A stretch of 64,000 nucleotides of DNA from Pseudomonas bananamidigenes (GTDB lineage: Bacteria > Pseudomonadota > Gammaproteobacteria > Pseudomonadales > Pseudomonadaceae). Positions 50,739-58,505 of this stretch are shown one piece after another. The stretch spans positions 1-64,000 of the forward strand of contig NZ_LRUN01000029.1 of the NCBI RefSeq assembly GCF_001679645.1, given 5' to 3'. The first letter of the stretch is position 1. Each line of letters opens with the position of its first letter. Under the pieces are notes generated by a model. The model did no database searches. It saw nothing but the letters and a program-made list of their open reading frames with translations, and was not told where the DNA came from. Both the position numbers and the translations under genes were made by a program.

Positions 50739-51411
50739 TGGGGCGGATCAGGTCGGGGCCTTGGTTGCGGACATTGCCGACGGCGCGGTCGACCTTGAGC
50801 CATTCGAAAGCCTCAGATGGCTCTCCCTGGTGCAGCACCATCTGCTCGGCGCGTTCTTTCGGTGTTGCTGGGGCCAGCCATTCGCGGGCAAGCTCTGGCG
50901 GGAGAACTACCGGGCGCCGGTCGTGAATGTCGACCATGCCGCCCGCGCTGTCTGCGGTGATGATGACAAAGCCATCATGCTCGCCCGGGTCATGTTCTTC
51001 GTTCGGATACTGGCCGATTGCGGCACAGAAGATCGGCGACCAGTCCCGATGCCGGATCAGGTAGGGCTGCTTTTTCGGGCCGCCCTCGTCAACCCATTCG
51101 AACCAATTGTTGATCGCGATGATCGCCCGGTGCGGCCAAATGGCGCGGAAGAATGGGCCGTGGGCGACTTTTTCCACCCTGGCGTTGATCGGCGCGGCGC
51201 GATCCTTGGCCCAGTGCGGGCGCCATCCCCAGCGAACCATATCGGCATGCAGGAACTCACCTTCCTGATGGAAGAGGGCAAGTTGAGCGGTCGGCGCGGC
51301 GTTGTATCGCTCGAAAGGCTGCTCGCCGGTTGAGTTGACCAAGGCGTTCGGCATGCTGAGCGCTGCCACGAAGTCGTGAATACCGCTGTACTGGGAGAGT
51401 CGTCCGCACAT
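50728..51411 (-). CDS. SRAP-family protein (YedK/HMCES)
   Basis: A 227-aa SOS-response-associated protein. Cys2 of MCGRLSQ is the residue that bonds to abasic DNA; N in ERYNAAPT, E in NNWFEWVD and H in DIHDRRPVVL complete the active site. It forms a protein-DNA crosslink that protects abasic sites in single-stranded DNA. It lies behind a coiled-coil gene that has a LexA box in front. GAGG precedes the ATG. Confidence 0.93.
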   Translation of the reverse strand: MCGRLSQYSGIHDFVAALSMPNALVNSTGEQPFERYNAAPTAQLALFHQEGEFLHADMVRWGWRPHWAKDRAAPINARVEKVAHGPFFRAIWPHRAIIAINNWFEWVDEGGPKKQPYLIRHRDWSPIFCAAIGQYPNEEHDPGEHDGFVIITADSAGGMVDIHDRRPVVLPPELAREWLAPATPKERAEQMVLHQGEPSEAFEWLKVDRAVGNVRNQGPDLIRPISA

Positions 51412-51462
51412 TGTCAGGTCCTCACATGAGCCTTCAGCGTAGACCAGCGGGCGTCAGCTTCG

Positions 51463-51828
51463 TCACAAACGTTTTTCGTCGCAGTTTTCGCAAAAATACG
51501 ACGACTCTTCTCGCTCTCGAGCATCCCTGAGCAGGCGCTGGTTTTCATTGAACAAATAGTTTCTATTGTGCTCGACGTCGGCGAGTCTTCGCCTTTCGCT
51601 CAGTAAATCTCCTTCGGTGTACTGAAGCTTCGCTCTGAGAGAATCCCTCTCCTGCCTGAGCGCATCATTGTCTCGAACCAGGCCATGAACATTTTCCAGC
51701 GCTCGCTTGAGGTTAAGGGTGAGCGCTTCGAATTCGTTTTCATACATCCGGAGCTGATGCCGGCAGGTTTCGAGTGGAGTTGGGCAGCCGAGCCAGTCGT
51801 CGGTGTTTTCGATATCGGAGGGATTCAC
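51463..51828 (-). CDS. Coiled-coil protein with CxxC tail, SOS-box gene
   Basis: A 121-aa protein starting at GTG 51828. Residues about 22-105 form an almost continuous coiled coil (ENEFEALTLNLKRALENV...LRAKLQYTEGDL...), and the end YFCENCDEKRL has a single CxxC. No known family. A near-consensus LexA site stands 19 bp upstream; SRAP follows 51 bp downstream on the same strand. It is probably the first gene of a DNA-damage-induced unit. Confidence 0.75.
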   Translation of the reverse strand: MNPSDIENTDDWLGCPTPLETCRHQLRMYENEFEALTLNLKRALENVHGLVRDNDALRQERDSLRAKLQYTEGDLLSERRRLADVEHNRNYLFNENQRLLRDAREREESSYFCENCDEKRL

Positions 51829-51845
51829 GGGAATGCCTAGCTGTG

Positions 51846-51865
51846 TACTGTTTGGATATACAGTA
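51846..51865 (-). promoter_or_regulatory. LexA-binding SOS box
   Basis: Minus strand TACTGTATATCCAAACAGTA, with the CTGT-N8-ACAG core intact and only four differences from the E. coli consensus palindrome. It overlaps the region where the promoter of the coiled-coil gene should lie. Confidence 0.85.
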
Positions 51866-51906
51866 ATCGAGACGTGGCGGGCGGGCGAGGCTGAAGCGAC
51901 GAGCTG

Positions 51907-52116
51907 TCAGTCAGGCGTCATCAATACGGCCAGGGTCATCTTGATGAACTCCTCATTCCGATCGATTGCGGCCAGAGACTCGCGAACGTTTTCCGCCACG
52001 TCGGCGGATCCGCGCTGCTCGACCCAGAGCGTGAGCTCCATGATGGCTGCCTCAAGGGCAAGCTGGTTTTCGTTGATTTTGAAGAGCAGGGAAGGGAGCA
52101 GATCAGAATTGGACAT
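51907..52116 (-). CDS. Hypothetical phage protein
   Basis: A 69-aa acidic helical protein (MSNSDLLPSLLFKINENQLA...). GGAGG stands 8 nt before the ATG. It is last at the right end of the prophage and could be expressed in the lysogen. No family recognised. Confidence 0.7.
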   Translation of the reverse strand: MSNSDLLPSLLFKINENQLALEAAIMELTLWVEQRGSADVAENVRESLAAIDRNEEFIKMTLAVLMTPD

Positions 52117-52330
52117 TTCGGTTTCCTCCGTGGACGAAACCAGAGTAGCAGGGGAAGTTTTAGGTCGGCAGAACGCCGGGGAGGGACGTGCACGATATGC
52201 GGAATGTGCATATCGCAGATTATGGCGAACGCCACCGGCGGCGATGGTAATTCGCTTTCTACAGCTTAGTTTTAGGACGCGTCCGAAAACGCTGCAACAA
52301 ATCGATCTTTCTGCACTGACGCAAGCCAAC
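52117..52330. other. Right prophage arm
   Basis: 214 bp without a gene. It contains a 23-bp palindrome CGATATGC-N7-GCATATCG (52193-52215) and the two arm motifs TTAGTTTTAGGAC and GCGTCCGAAAACG side by side (52266-52291), matching the left arm. Confidence 0.5.
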
Positions 52331-52442
52331 CGCCAGAAACGACAAAGCCCTGAAAAATCAGGGCTTTGTCGTACATAAGATGGCGGAGGCGATGGGATTC
52401 GAACTCATGGACCTGTTACAGTCGACGGTTTTCAAGACCGTT
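52331..52442. repeat. attR: right copy of the 112-bp att repeat
   Basis: Same as attL except one base. It spans the tRNA terminator hairpin and the 3' part of the functional tRNA-Ser gene up to the anticodon stem. Confidence 0.95.
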
Positions 52443-52468
52443 GCCTTAAACCACTCGGCCACACCTCC
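52381..52468 (-). tRNA. tRNA-Ser(UGA)
   Basis: An 88-nt class II tRNA with CCA encoded (52381-52383). The acceptor stem GGAGGTG / CGCCTCC, a long variable arm and anticodon TGA (52432-52434, in CTTGAAA) identify serine. The gene is intact: integration restored its 3' part. A terminator hairpin (AAAGCCCTGA...TCAGGGCTTT) follows at 52345-52368. Confidence 0.96.
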
Positions 52469-52591
52469 GTTTGCGTTGCGGGCGCCATAATACCTGAATG
52501 AAACACACTGTCAAACTCTGTGCATGGCTTGTTACAGAGCGTCTGTTATGATCTTTGCGACTGAACGTTTCAAACCAACAGGAGTGTCGCC

Positions 52592-53263
52592 ATGCGCGAA
52601 CAGGATTACGCAGTTCACAACAGCGTGCAGGCTGAGCAGCTAGAGGTTAGCCGCGTCCTGCGCAACACATACGGCTTGCTGGCGCTCACCCTCGCATTCA
52701 GCGGTGTGATGGCTTTCGTGGCTCAGCAGATGCGCGTCGGCTACCCGAACATTTTCGTGGTGCTGATCGGCTTCTACGGGCTGTTCTTCCTGACCAACAA
52801 GCTTCGTGATTCGGCCTGGGGCCTGGTGTCGGCATTTGCCCTGACCGGTTTCATGGGCTTCCTGCTCGGCCCGATCCTCAACCGTTACCTGGGCATGCAG
52901 GGCGGCGCCGAAGTGGTCAGCTCCGCCTTCGCAATGACCGCGCTGGTGTTCGGTGGTCTGTCGGCCTACGTGCTGGTCACCCGCAAGGACATGAGCTTCC
53001 TCGGTGGTTTCATCACTGCCGGTTTCTTCGTCCTGCTGGGCGCGACGCTGGCGAGCCTGTTCTTCCAGATCAGCGGCCTGCAACTGGCGATCAGCGCAGG
53101 TTTCGTGCTGTTCTCGTCGGTGTGCATCCTGTTCCAGACCAGCGCCATCATCCACGGCGGCGAGCGCAACTACATCATGGCGACCATCAGCCTGTATGTA
53201 TCTATCTACAACCTGTTCATCAGCCTGTTGCAGATCTTCGGCATCATGGGTCGCGACGATTGA
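52592..53263 (+). CDS. yccA: Bax inhibitor-1/YccA family protein
   Basis: A 223-aa inner-membrane protein with seven hydrophobic segments and the BI-1 pattern (LRNTYGLLALTLAFSGVMAFV at the start; a late VSIYNLFISLLQIFGI). E. coli YccA modulates FtsH proteolysis. It is the first host gene after the prophage. CAGGAG precedes the ATG by 9 nt. Confidence 0.93.
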   Translation: MREQDYAVHNSVQAEQLEVSRVLRNTYGLLALTLAFSGVMAFVAQQMRVGYPNIFVVLIGFYGLFFLTNKLRDSAWGLVSAFALTGFMGFLLGPILNRYLGMQGGAEVVSSAFAMTALVFGGLSAYVLVTRKDMSFLGGFITAGFFVLLGATLASLFFQISGLQLAISAGFVLFSSVCILFQTSAIIHGGERNYIMATISLYVSIYNLFISLLQIFGIMGRDD

Positions 53264-53285
53264 TAGCGACAACGCTATAAACAGA

Positions 53286-53308
53286 AAACCCGCGAAAGCG
53301 GGTTTTTT
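53286..53308 (+). terminator. Terminator after yccA
   Basis: AACCCGC-GAAA-GCGGGTT and TTTTTT. Confidence 0.85.
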
Positions 53309-53335
53309 GTTGCCTGCGAAAAAGAAAGCAGGCGA

Positions 53336-53662
53336 TCAATTGATCACGATGCTGCCATCGGCCTGTTGCTTATAGATTGTGTAGGGCAACAGCAATGTAT
53401 CGAGCACTCCCGACACGGCCGCATCGACCAGCAGGCCAGGCGTCGCGTTCTTGTAGTTGAACGCATCGACGTCATCCGGCTTTTCGGCGTGCAGCAGGCA
53501 GAAGTCGTACGTCACGCCACTGTAGATGCGCGGTACAGCGCCGCAGTAGGATTTATTAGCCTTCAACTGTTCGGTGGAATGCTTGTCACTGAATGCTACG
53601 GTCTGCACCGTACCGCACCCAGCCAGCATCAACGCCGCCAGCATCATTGCCTGATTTTTCAT
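53336..53662 (-). CDS. YceK/YidQ-type lipoprotein
   Basis: A 108-aa lipoprotein: MKNQAMMLAALMLAGC with lipobox LAGC, then a YceK-type body (YCGAVPRIYSGVTYDFCLLH...LDTLLLPYTIYKQ). Two more cysteines could form a disulfide. Envelope lipoprotein of unknown role. Confidence 0.88.
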   Translation of the reverse strand: MKNQAMMLAALMLAGCGTVQTVAFSDKHSTEQLKANKSYCGAVPRIYSGVTYDFCLLHAEKPDDVDAFNYKNATPGLLVDAAVSGVLDTLLLPYTIYKQQADGSIVIN

Positions 53663-53702
53663 GCCGCCAATCCTTCGCCGGAAAAGACTCAATCTACGCC
53701 GC

Positions 53703-54140
53703 TCACGCCATCGGCGGCAATCGCCGCTTGACCGGGGTCTTCTTGACGATGGCGGTATTGGTTTCCGCCAGGGTATTCAGCCGATCGAGCAGGGTGTCGA
53801 GCTGCTCCATCGAACGCACATGCAGGCGAGCGATAAAACAGTCCTCGCCGGTGACCTTGTCGCACTCGGTGAATTCGGGAATCGACAGAATCTGCCGTTC
53901 CACTTCCTGCAACTGCCCCGGCAATGGCCGTACCCGCACGATGGCCTGCAACTGGTAGCCGAAGCACTTCGGATCGATCTCCACGGTGTAGCCCTTGAGT
54001 ACGCCGCGCTCTTCCAGCCGACGCAGACGCTCGGCCACGCTCGGTGATGACAACCCGCTGATTTGTGCCAGGGCCTTGAGCGAACGTCGGGAGTCTTCCA
54101 TCAAGGCCCCGATCAGGATCTGGTCGATGTCGTCGGTCAT
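53703..54140 (-). CDS. Lrp/AsnC-family regulator
   Basis: A 145-aa Lrp-type regulator: N-terminal helix-turn-helix (SLKALAQISGLSSPSVAERLRRLEERGVL) and the C-terminal RAM ligand domain. The ATG at 54140 follows AGGAGTTGTGT. It is divergent from the EamA transporter and likely controls it in response to an amino acid. Confidence 0.92.
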   Translation of the reverse strand: MTDDIDQILIGALMEDSRRSLKALAQISGLSSPSVAERLRRLEERGVLKGYTVEIDPKCFGYQLQAIVRVRPLPGQLQEVERQILSIPEFTECDKVTGEDCFIARLHVRSMEQLDTLLDRLNTLAETNTAIVKKTPVKRRLPPMA

Positions 54141-54277
54141 ACACAACTCCTGCATTAGGTGAATGACGCCAGTCACCCTCGATAAAAAAGGCAGAAATCG
54201 AGTTTAGCCTGCTTTTTGCGCTGGAGAAGCCCCGGTCTCGCTTGGCATACTTTTGCCACACATTAAGGAGATTGATG

Positions 54278-55171
54278 ATGGACAAAACAATCCGTCGCGG
54301 CTCATTCGAAATGACCGCTGCCATGCTGATATCCGGGACGATCGGCTGGTTTGTGCTGGTGTCCGGGCAACCGGTGCTCGACGTGGTGTTCTGGCGCTGC
54401 GTATTCGGCTCCGGAACGCTCTTGCTGATTTGCGCCGCATTCGGTTTTCTGCGCCCTGGCATTCTGACCCGCACCACATTCCTGTTGGCGGTGCTCAGCG
54501 GTGTGGCAATCGTCGGCAACTGGGTATTGCTGTTCGCTTCGTATTCACGGGCCTCGATTGCCATCGGCACGGCGGTGTACAACGTGCAGCCGTTCATGCT
54601 GGTGGGATTGGCGGCGCTGTTTCTGGGCGAGAAGATCACCCTGCAAAAGCTGTTCTGGCTGGCGATTTCATTTATGGGGATGCTGGCCATCGTCAGTGCC
54701 CATGGCGGGCAGGGTGGTGACGGCAGCGATTACCTGACGGGGATCGCACTGGCGCTGGGGGCCGCGTTTCTGTACGCCATCGCCGCGTTGATCATCAAGC
54801 GCCTGACCGGCACGCCGCCACACCTGATCGCCCTGATCCAGGTCTGCACCGGTGTGCTGCTGCTCGCACCGTTCGCGCATCTTTCAGCGCTGCCGCAGGC
54901 GCCGAGTGCCTGGGCCAGTCTGGTGACGCTGGGCATCGTTCACACCGGTTTGATGTATGTGCTGCTTTACGGCGCGATCCAGAAATTGCCCACGGCACTG
55001 ACCGGCGCACTGTCGTTCATTTATCCGATCGCGGCAATTTTCGTCGACTGGTTTGCCTTCGGCCATCAACTGCAGACCCTGCAATGGGTCGGCGTGGCAG
55101 CGATCCTGCTGGCCGCTGCCGGCATGCAACAGGGCTGGGGTTTCAGGTCGCGGCGTCTGGCGGCGCAGTAA
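54278..55171 (+). CDS. EamA-family (DMT) transporter
   Basis: A 297-aa protein with ten membrane helices in two EamA repeats (about 10-135 and 150-290). Members export amino acids or metabolites. The ATG at 54278 has AGGAG 7 nt upstream; 54275 is an alternative. Divergent from an Lrp-type gene. Confidence 0.9.
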   Translation: MDKTIRRGSFEMTAAMLISGTIGWFVLVSGQPVLDVVFWRCVFGSGTLLLICAAFGFLRPGILTRTTFLLAVLSGVAIVGNWVLLFASYSRASIAIGTAVYNVQPFMLVGLAALFLGEKITLQKLFWLAISFMGMLAIVSAHGGQGGDGSDYLTGIALALGAAFLYAIAALIIKRLTGTPPHLIALIQVCTGVLLLAPFAHLSALPQAPSAWASLVTLGIVHTGLMYVLLYGAIQKLPTALTGALSFIYPIAAIFVDWFAFGHQLQTLQWVGVAAILLAAAGMQQGWGFRSRRLAAQ

Positions 55172-55174
55172 TCC

Positions 55175-56215
55175 TCAGATGTTCCAGCGCGGCGCTGTTT
55201 TCGCCAGGCGCTGGCGCATCTCGCCAATGTTGGACGCCAGTTGCCGGGTCAACAGTCGGTAACCGTCCAACGGACTGTAAACCGGCGCGTCGAGGCTGGC
55301 GTCCGACAATTCCAGCGGACGCCCAAGGCGCTGGGTCGCACCGGTTTTCAGGGCCCGGGCCATGCCGATCAGTTGCACACGGATCTGCCGATGCTCGGCC
55401 TTCAACGCCGATTGCAGATGCGCCATGGCTTCAGGGTCATTGGGATCCGGACGGGTATTGCCGAGGATTTCCAGGGTGCTGATGCACATGCGCAGGTTGC
55501 GCTGGATCGCATCCAGTTCGGTCATCGAGACCTTCACCTCCTTGGACACCGACGGCATCAGCGAACGCAGTTGCACCATCACCGTGTTCAACCGGCCCAT
55601 CAGTTTCAAGTGTTCATCGGCGGAAACCGGCTCGCCGCTGATGATCCGCCCATACACGGTTGCACAGTCGCGCAACGCATCGGCCAGGTTGTAGCGCCAC
55701 GAATACACCGCGTACAGCGGCAGGGCGAAGGAAAAGGCCAGGGCCAAAGCGATACCGATCAGGATATCGACCCCGCGCCACAGCCCGTCGGTGATCGGGT
55801 TGTCGCCATGCCCGGCGACGATGAAAACGGTGATGGCCGAGAGCAGGGCGGTGTAGCCGCCCTTGCCGATGGCGTGATACGAGAAAAATCCGCACACCAC
55901 GGCCATCGCGAAATAGGTCAGCCACGGCAGGCCGAGCCAAGCCTGTTGCGCCACCAGTAACAAGCCGACGCCGGCGCCGATCAAGGTGCCGGTGGCGCGC
56001 TCGGCGGCTTTCTTGCCGATGTTGCCGTGGTGCTGCAAACCGCCGATCACCACCAGCATGGTCACCGACGCCCATTCGCCGTGGGGCAGGTTGATGCCGG
56101 TGGTCAACAGGATCGTCGCCAGCAACCCCAGCGCCACCCGCACCGCGTGAATCAACCGCGCGTGGCGGTAGCGACGGTACGGGTCCAGCAGCGGCCGCAG
56201 GATCCGCCGCAACAA
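55175..56215 (-). CDS. FUSC-family inner-membrane protein
   Basis: A 346-aa FUSC-type protein: six hydrophobic segments in the N-terminal half (about 25-175) with GEWASVTMLVVIGG and a cytoplasmic helical half. Related to aromatic-acid exporter and fusaric-acid resistance proteins. The start is unsure: TTG 56215 lacks a ribosome site, while a CTG at 56248 has AGGAGGAATCACCG before it and would add 11 residues (to 357 aa). It follows the GapN-like gene by 13 bp if the CTG is used. Confidence 0.85.
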   Translation of the reverse strand: MLRRILRPLLDPYRRYRHARLIHAVRVALGLLATILLTTGINLPHGEWASVTMLVVIGGLQHHGNIGKKAAERATGTLIGAGVGLLLVAQQAWLGLPWLTYFAMAVVCGFFSYHAIGKGGYTALLSAITVFIVAGHGDNPITDGLWRGVDILIGIALALAFSFALPLYAVYSWRYNLADALRDCATVYGRIISGEPVSADEHLKLMGRLNTVMVQLRSLMPSVSKEVKVSMTELDAIQRNLRMCISTLEILGNTRPDPNDPEAMAHLQSALKAEHRQIRVQLIGMARALKTGATQRLGRPLELSDASLDAPVYSPLDGYRLLTRQLASNIGEMRQRLAKTAPRWNI

Positions 56216-56261
56216 CGGCGGCCAGCGGTGGGGGCTGAAAGTGCTCAGCGGTGATTCCTCC

Positions 56262-57887
56262 TCAGAAGATGTAATCGGTGGCGATGAAGTTCGAATCGCG
56301 TCCGCGAATGATTTCGCTGATCAGATCCTTGTTCGGCTCCTGGAACTTGGTGGCCACCAGCGTACGGATCGAAAACACCCGCAGCGCATCGTGTACCGAC
56401 AGCGTGCCTTCGGCGGAGTTCTTGCGCCCGTTGAACGGGTAGGTGTCCGGGCCGCGCTGGCACTGTGCATTGAGGTTGATTCGCCCGACCTGGTTGGCAA
56501 AGGTGTCGACCAAACGACCGACCGCCACCGGGTTGGTGCCGAAGATGCTCAGTTGCTGGCCGAAGTCCGACTCCAGCACGTAGTCGATCACGGTATCGAG
56601 ATGGCGATACGGCACGATGGGTACGACCGGGCCGAACTGCTCTTCCTGATACACGCGCATCTGCGGCGTCACCGGGTACAACACCGCCGGATAGAAGAAC
56701 GACTCCCGTGATTCGCCGCCATTCGGATTGACCACCTGGGCGCCCTTGCTTTGCGCGTCGGCGACCAGCCCATGCAGATAATCAACCTTGCCCGACTCCG
56801 GCAACGGCGTCAGCGAAACCCCGCTGTCCCACGGCATGCCGGGTTTGAGGCTGGCCAGTTTTGCGTTGAATTTTTCGATGAAGCTTTCGACCACATCTTC
56901 ATGCACGAACAGGATTTTCAGTGCGGTGCAACGCTGGCCGTTGAACGACAGGGAACCGGTGACAGCTTCGCTGACAGCATTGTCCAGATCCACCTCCGGC
57001 AGGACGATGCCGGGGTTCTTCGCATCCAGCCCCAGTGCGGCGCGCAAGCGGTGTGGTTTCGGGTGCAGCTTTTTCAGGTCGCTGGCGGCCTTGTTGGTGC
57101 CGATGAAGGCGAAGATGTCGATCTTGCCGCTGGCCATCAGCGCACTGACAGTCTCGCGGCCGCTGCCGTAGATCACGTTGATCACGCCGGTGGGGAAGCT
57201 GTCGCGGAAGGCTTCGAGCAGCGGACGGATCAGCAGCACGCCGAGCTTGGCCGGTTTGAACACCACGGTGTTGCCCATGATCAGCGCCGGAATCAGCGTG
57301 GTGAAGGTTTCGTTCAGCGGATAGTTGTAAGGGCCCATGCACAGCGCCACGCCAAGCGGTACGCGGCGGATCTGGCCGAGGGTGTCCTGTTCCAGTTCGA
57401 AGCGGCTGGAGCGGCGGTCGAGTTCTTTCAGCGCGTTGATGGTGTCGACGATGTAGTCGCAGGTGCGGTCGAACTCTTTTTCCGAGTCCTTGAGGTTCTT
57501 GCCGATTTCCCACATCAGCAGTTTCACCACGGCGTCGCGCTGCTGGCGCATGCGCCCGAGGAAGGCTTCGACGTGCTGGATGCGTTCCGCTACGCGCAGG
57601 GTCGGCCACAGGCCCTGACCACGGTCGTAGGCGCGTACCGCAGCGTCGAGGGCGGTGAGGGCGGTGTCGGCGTCCAGCAGCGGCGTGCTGCCGAGGATCA
57701 CTTGTTCGTCGCCGTTGTCGCCGTGCAGATAGACCGGGCTGCGCACGGTGGCGAGCGGGCCGTCCCAGCGGCGCAACTGGCCGTCGACCAGGTACTCGCG
57801 TTGTTCGACCTGGCCGCCGAGGCGGTATTTTTCCGGGATGTCGCTGACAGAAGGGAACAGATTGCCAAGGATGTTTGCTGTGGTCAT
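56262..57887 (-). CDS. gapN: NADP-dependent glyceraldehyde-3-phosphate dehydrogenase-like ALDH
   Basis: A 541-aa aldehyde dehydrogenase most like the non-phosphorylating GapN branch. The active-site cysteine is C320 in FNGQRCTALK; GPYNYPLNETFTTLIPALIMGNTVVFKPAK is the cofactor-side motif. The usual ALDH glutamate motif ELGGK reads GLDAK (ALGLDAKNPG), so the standard general base is absent at that position. GapN gives 3-phosphoglycerate and NADPH from G3P. Substrate assignment is by family resemblance. Confidence 0.85.
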   Translation of the reverse strand: MTTANILGNLFPSVSDIPEKYRLGGQVEQREYLVDGQLRRWDGPLATVRSPVYLHGDNGDEQVILGSTPLLDADTALTALDAAVRAYDRGQGLWPTLRVAERIQHVEAFLGRMRQQRDAVVKLLMWEIGKNLKDSEKEFDRTCDYIVDTINALKELDRRSSRFELEQDTLGQIRRVPLGVALCMGPYNYPLNETFTTLIPALIMGNTVVFKPAKLGVLLIRPLLEAFRDSFPTGVINVIYGSGRETVSALMASGKIDIFAFIGTNKAASDLKKLHPKPHRLRAALGLDAKNPGIVLPEVDLDNAVSEAVTGSLSFNGQRCTALKILFVHEDVVESFIEKFNAKLASLKPGMPWDSGVSLTPLPESGKVDYLHGLVADAQSKGAQVVNPNGGESRESFFYPAVLYPVTPQMRVYQEEQFGPVVPIVPYRHLDTVIDYVLESDFGQQLSIFGTNPVAVGRLVDTFANQVGRINLNAQCQRGPDTYPFNGRKNSAEGTLSVHDALRVFSIRTLVATKFQEPNKDLISEIIRGRDSNFIATDYIF

Positions 57888-58001
57888 GTCGCTACCCGCG
57901 TGTCATTGAAAAAGTCTGTAACGGTTATACGCCTGAATGTGCCGAAATTTAAACCCGCAAATGTCACGCGAAACCGCACAGCAGAGCGGGCATCCACACA
58001 T

Positions 58002-58032
58002 GATCGTTCCCACGCGGAGCGTGGGAACGATC
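58002..58032. repeat. Palindromic Pseudomonas repeat
   Basis: Perfect palindrome GATCGTTCCCACGC-GGA-GCGTGGGAACGATC. This sequence type recurs in intergenic DNA of P. fluorescens-group genomes. Confidence 0.8.
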
Positions 58033-58141
58033 GTCTTCGGTAATGGGCTGGCCCCGTTTGCCCCCCTCAATGTCCCGCAATGCCCTCAACCCGCCGACCT
58101 GCCTGCCTTAAGGTGTGACCACAACAATAAGCGAGGCCGTT

Positions 58142-58495
58142 ATGCGGGCAATCCGACTCACATTATTACTGGCATTGGCCATGACGCTGCCTGGCTGCGG
58201 CGAAGACCCAAAACCCCCGGCCAGCACGAATAACGCCATACCCGCAGACCCGGCGCTGGCGCAGATCTACACCAACAGCTGCCAGCTCTGTCACGCCAAC
58301 CCCGCCGCGAACGCGCCACTCACCGGCGACCGCAAGGCATGGGAGCCGCGTATCCGTCAGGGCGCCGACACGTTGCTCGACCACGCCATCAACGGCTACA
58401 ACGGCATGCCGCCGATGGGCCAGTGCGTCGAGTGTTCGGAAGAACAATTTCTTCAATTGATCGGCTTCATGGCCGGTCAGCCGCTCCCACAATAA
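58142..58495 (+). CDS. Lipoprotein cytochrome c
   Basis: A 117-aa c-type cytochrome with lipobox LPGC (Cys19), heme motif CQLCH (47-51) and methionine-ligand region NGMPPMG. An extra pair CVEC is characteristic of c5-like cytochromes. It is anchored in the periplasm and probably takes electrons from the FAD oxidoreductase 10 bp downstream. Confidence 0.9.
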   Translation: MRAIRLTLLLALAMTLPGCGEDPKPPASTNNAIPADPALAQIYTNSCQLCHANPAANAPLTGDRKAWEPRIRQGADTLLDHAINGYNGMPPMGQCVECSEEQFLQLIGFMAGQPLPQ

Positions 58496-58505
58496 GGATT
58501 CTGGC

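Larger units (their letters stand above)
14380..52442. mobile_element. Complete temperate prophage in tRNA-Ser(UGA)
   Basis: A full prophage bounded by 112-bp direct repeats (14380-14491 and 52331-52442, one mismatch), giving a 37,951-bp period. The modules are integrase, leftward early operon, CI/Cro switch, replication, HK97-type head, Mu-type contractile tail, lysis, and an SOS-controlled right end. All modules needed for a productive phage are present and no frame is visibly broken, so it may be inducible. A contractile sheath with a full baseplate makes it a myovirus by morphology. Confidence 0.96.

Noticed and set aside
56751..58043. 430-aa plus-strand frame
   Set aside because: Antisense to the GapN-like gene; no start signals, composition of a shadow frame.
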